From assembly GCA_009746045.1 (NCBI GenBank), contig RPFO01000017.1, positions 1,102,501 through 1,164,500 on the forward strand: a DNA stretch of 62,000 nucleotides, given 5' to 3'. The position numbers were made by a program, and so were the translations under genes. Source of the DNA: Mesostigma viride. Its lineage: Eukaryota > Streptophyta > Mesostigmatophyceae > Mesostigmatales > Mesostigmataceae. Shown one piece after another: positions 60,301 to 62,000 of this stretch. Within the stretch, counting starts at the first letter, position 1. Every line of letters begins with the position of its first letter. Under the pieces are notes generated by a model. That model was not told the DNA's origin, did no database searches, and was given only the letters and a program-made list of their open reading frames with translations.

Positions 60301-62000
60301 GTGGGTGGGTGGGTGGGTGGGTGGGTGGGTGGGTGGGTGGGTGGGTGGGTGGGTGGGTGGGTGGGTGGGTGGGTGGGTGGGTGGGTGGGTGGGTGGGTGG
60401 GTGGGTGGGTGGTGGTGGGTGGGTGGGTGGGCGGGTGGGGGTGGGGTGGGGGTGGTGGGGTGGGGGTGGGGGTTGGGGGGGGGGGGGGCGATGTGGGTTG
60501 GGGTGGGTTGGGGGGTTGGGGGGGAGGGGGTTGGGGGGAGGGGGGAGGGGGGGGGAGGGGGGGGGAGGGCGGTGTGTGGGGGTGTTACTGCAGCTGGCTC
60601 CGAACATGATGTATAACGTTGAAAATACCATACTACAGGTGCTGTAAAGATTTTTTTGGTTTTGATGCTCAGGCCCTTTCTTTATGCAGCAGGGTGTGTG
60701 GAGGAGCGGATGGTGGCGTTGAATGGGTTCCAACTAGCATGCTAAGGAAGGAAGTGTGTTGGAGTGGCCATTCCATCCACCAACCATGTTCCGCACGACT
60801 AGATTTCTTTTGCTTGTTTGATTGGACAGATTGTGTGGTGGGCAGATCGATCGGGGGGGGCGTGGCAGCATCGTTCAATCCGCACAATGCTGACTGGTAG
60901 GCTCCCTGTTCCCGTGGTGTTGCGGACGCCTGGTCCTCTGTCGGTGCCCTTGGAGGAGGGCATGACCCTGGCTGGGTGCAGCGATGACAGCATCGCCTCA
61001 TGGCGAAGCCGCGTTGCCACGGGCTAGGTTTTGAGTGCTGCTACCCTACACATCCCCCTAGGCCCGCAAGCAAGAAGCTCTGCTGGACACACTCAGCTGT
61101 GTCCCTCTAGGACACGCGTAGGCTCCTCCGCCCTGTCTGTTCGCTTGGGTTCACTAAAACCACCGCTTCACACCCATCCCATCGGTCCCGGGCGGGGCAC
61201 CCCCTGCAGGTGTCCCCTGATGCGCTGTACGAGCTGAGGGACGCCCGCGCCAACTGGCCGCCCGCCCTCTTCCACGGGCTGTGGGCGGTCGCGCGCGAGT
61301 GCGTCCGCTCCCGTCGCTCCAAGCGTCCCGACATGGCCACTGTGCTCGACCAGCTGGCGGCGCTGGATCGCACCGCAGGGGCGGATGCTAGTTCCGGTGC
61401 GGGCGTTGCTGCTGCTCATCAAACCGGTGCCGCTGGTGGTGCGGCGGCCATCATTAATGAAGCACCACCACCTGCGCCAGGTCAGTTTGGGAACCAGCCG
61501 CTGCCACCACGTACAGAAGCCAGAGTCAACGAGGAGCAGTATAAAAGGCCGCAGGGTGGGTGCCCAGGAGGCGTGGGTGCAGCCGCCCCTGCCTCGCCAC
61601 CTAAACACCAGGGTCAAGGCTTGTATAATGCTGGCTCCGCACCGGCACCGGTGGGTGCTGCGCCCCCCCGAGGGGCGCCAATGGCCGGTCGCCAGCTGGT
61701 GGGTATGGCAGCTATGGCCGCAGCACCCTATGCCACGTCATCGGCGGGGCGGGTGCAAGAGAGCGAGACCATGCGGCAGCAAGCGATTGCAGAGAAGCTG
61801 GCGGAGCTCAGGAAGGGGGGGCTGGGGGCAGCGGGGGCGGCCCCTCGTGCGGGGGCCTACGGTAGCCCCATCCGAAATGACAAGGAGGCACCCGCTGGGG
61901 TTCGCGGGCAGAGGGCCGGTGCCGCGGTGGGGGAGGTTGTACCACCCTTTGCCACAAACTATGGCCCCAGCAGTGGCGCAGACAACTGGGGCGGGGAGGA
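57301..62000 (+). CDS. Receptor-like cytoplasmic kinase (RLK/Pelle type), non-RD, 3' partial
   Basis: Exons 57301-57591, 58088-58236, 58933-59044, 59876-60244, 61210 to beyond 62000; all junctions in phase. A short Gly/Gln-rich leader (MAYRLGQANGGQNYG) precedes the kinase domain; no signal peptide or membrane segment, so it is cytoplasmic. Sequence shows FSYDAILQATDGFSSARKIG, glycine loop GDGGFGPVFKG, VAVKVLK, HPNLVTLLGF, VYELLSGGSVDDYL, LSWSERLKISAGAARGLLFL, catalytic loop HLDFKGANVLLDD, KVGDFGLARQM, GTLGFICPEYAASGHFDARC, DVFSFGVFLLQMLSGRPAL, and C-lobe CVRSRRSKRPDMATVLDQL. The loop Arg is Leu (HLD), so this is a non-RD kinase; Lys, Glu, catalytic Asp, Asn and DFG are present. An Ala/Gly/Pro-rich tail of over 190 residues follows. 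Plant relatives are Ser/Thr kinases in signalling; the input here is unknown. Confidence 0.93.
59125..59600. repeat. 56-bp minisatellite in kinase intron 3
   Basis: Eight nearly identical 56-base units (CGTGCTATGGGATGCCCATC, ACTATGGTATATGAGCCGAC, AATATTAACTTAGCCA) with a partial ninth. Confidence 0.96.
60245..60580. repeat. GGGT array starting at the kinase exon 4 donor, then G-rich stretch
   Basis: The exon ends GCCGAG at 60244 and the intron begins GTGGGTGGGT without a break: about 41 GGGT units to 60409, then irregular G-rich sequence to about 60580. The splice donor is literally the first repeat unit. On the sense strand it should form RNA G-quadruplexes. Confidence 0.96.

Overview
This is a nuclear contig from a eukaryote, most likely a photosynthetic green-lineage alga. 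The genes are split into many small GC-rich exons joined by GT-AG introns. The products include a Sen1/MAGATAMA3-type helicase, a TTC27 homologue, a plant-type receptor-like kinase, an FBXO21/YccV-type protein and a small protein with a plastid-like leader. I cannot name the species. There is no bacterial gene organisation, rRNA or CRISPR.

Layout, left to right. 307-5256 (+): 3' part of a Transglut_core2 + YccV (FBXO21-like) gene whose start lies outside the window. 5257-8337: repeats (LINE 3' end, SINE-like copies, a small inverted-repeat element). 8338-24545 (-): a complete 18-exon TTC27 gene (about 1,217 aa). 24735-25390: a non-autonomous hAT-like element between two divergent genes. 25690-26864 (+): a three-exon, 159-aa gene with a plastid-like leader. 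27360-39278: a repeat-rich, gene-poor block with two head-to-head 5'-truncated LINEs, SINE-like families ending in a stem-loop plus a TTAA-repeat tail, a tRNA-like sequence, an element nested in a SINE, and one AT-rich candidate gene with 48- and 61-nt introns (35066-35711, -). 39278-56501 (-): a complete 14-exon MAA3/Sen1-type helicase gene (1,037 aa). Its introns hold a roughly 155-unit CTG/CAG tract and a 4.3-kb inverted-repeat element. 57301-62000 (+): a receptor-like cytoplasmic kinase gene, cut by the window end.

I built the exon models by matching reading phase across GT and AG sites and by comparison with remembered family conservation. Both complete large models keep phase from start to stop (3,654 and 3,114 nt, both divisible by three).

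The most unusual feature is in the introns. In at least nine introns of three genes, the last bases of the exon plus its 5' splice site are tandemly copied into the following intron; in one case the 3' splice site is copied. In TTC27 exon 4 this gives six donors exactly 45 nt apart, all in frame. Other introns carry microsatellites that start exactly at a donor or end exactly at an acceptor. I suggest that junction-anchored tandem duplication is the main route of intron growth in this genome.
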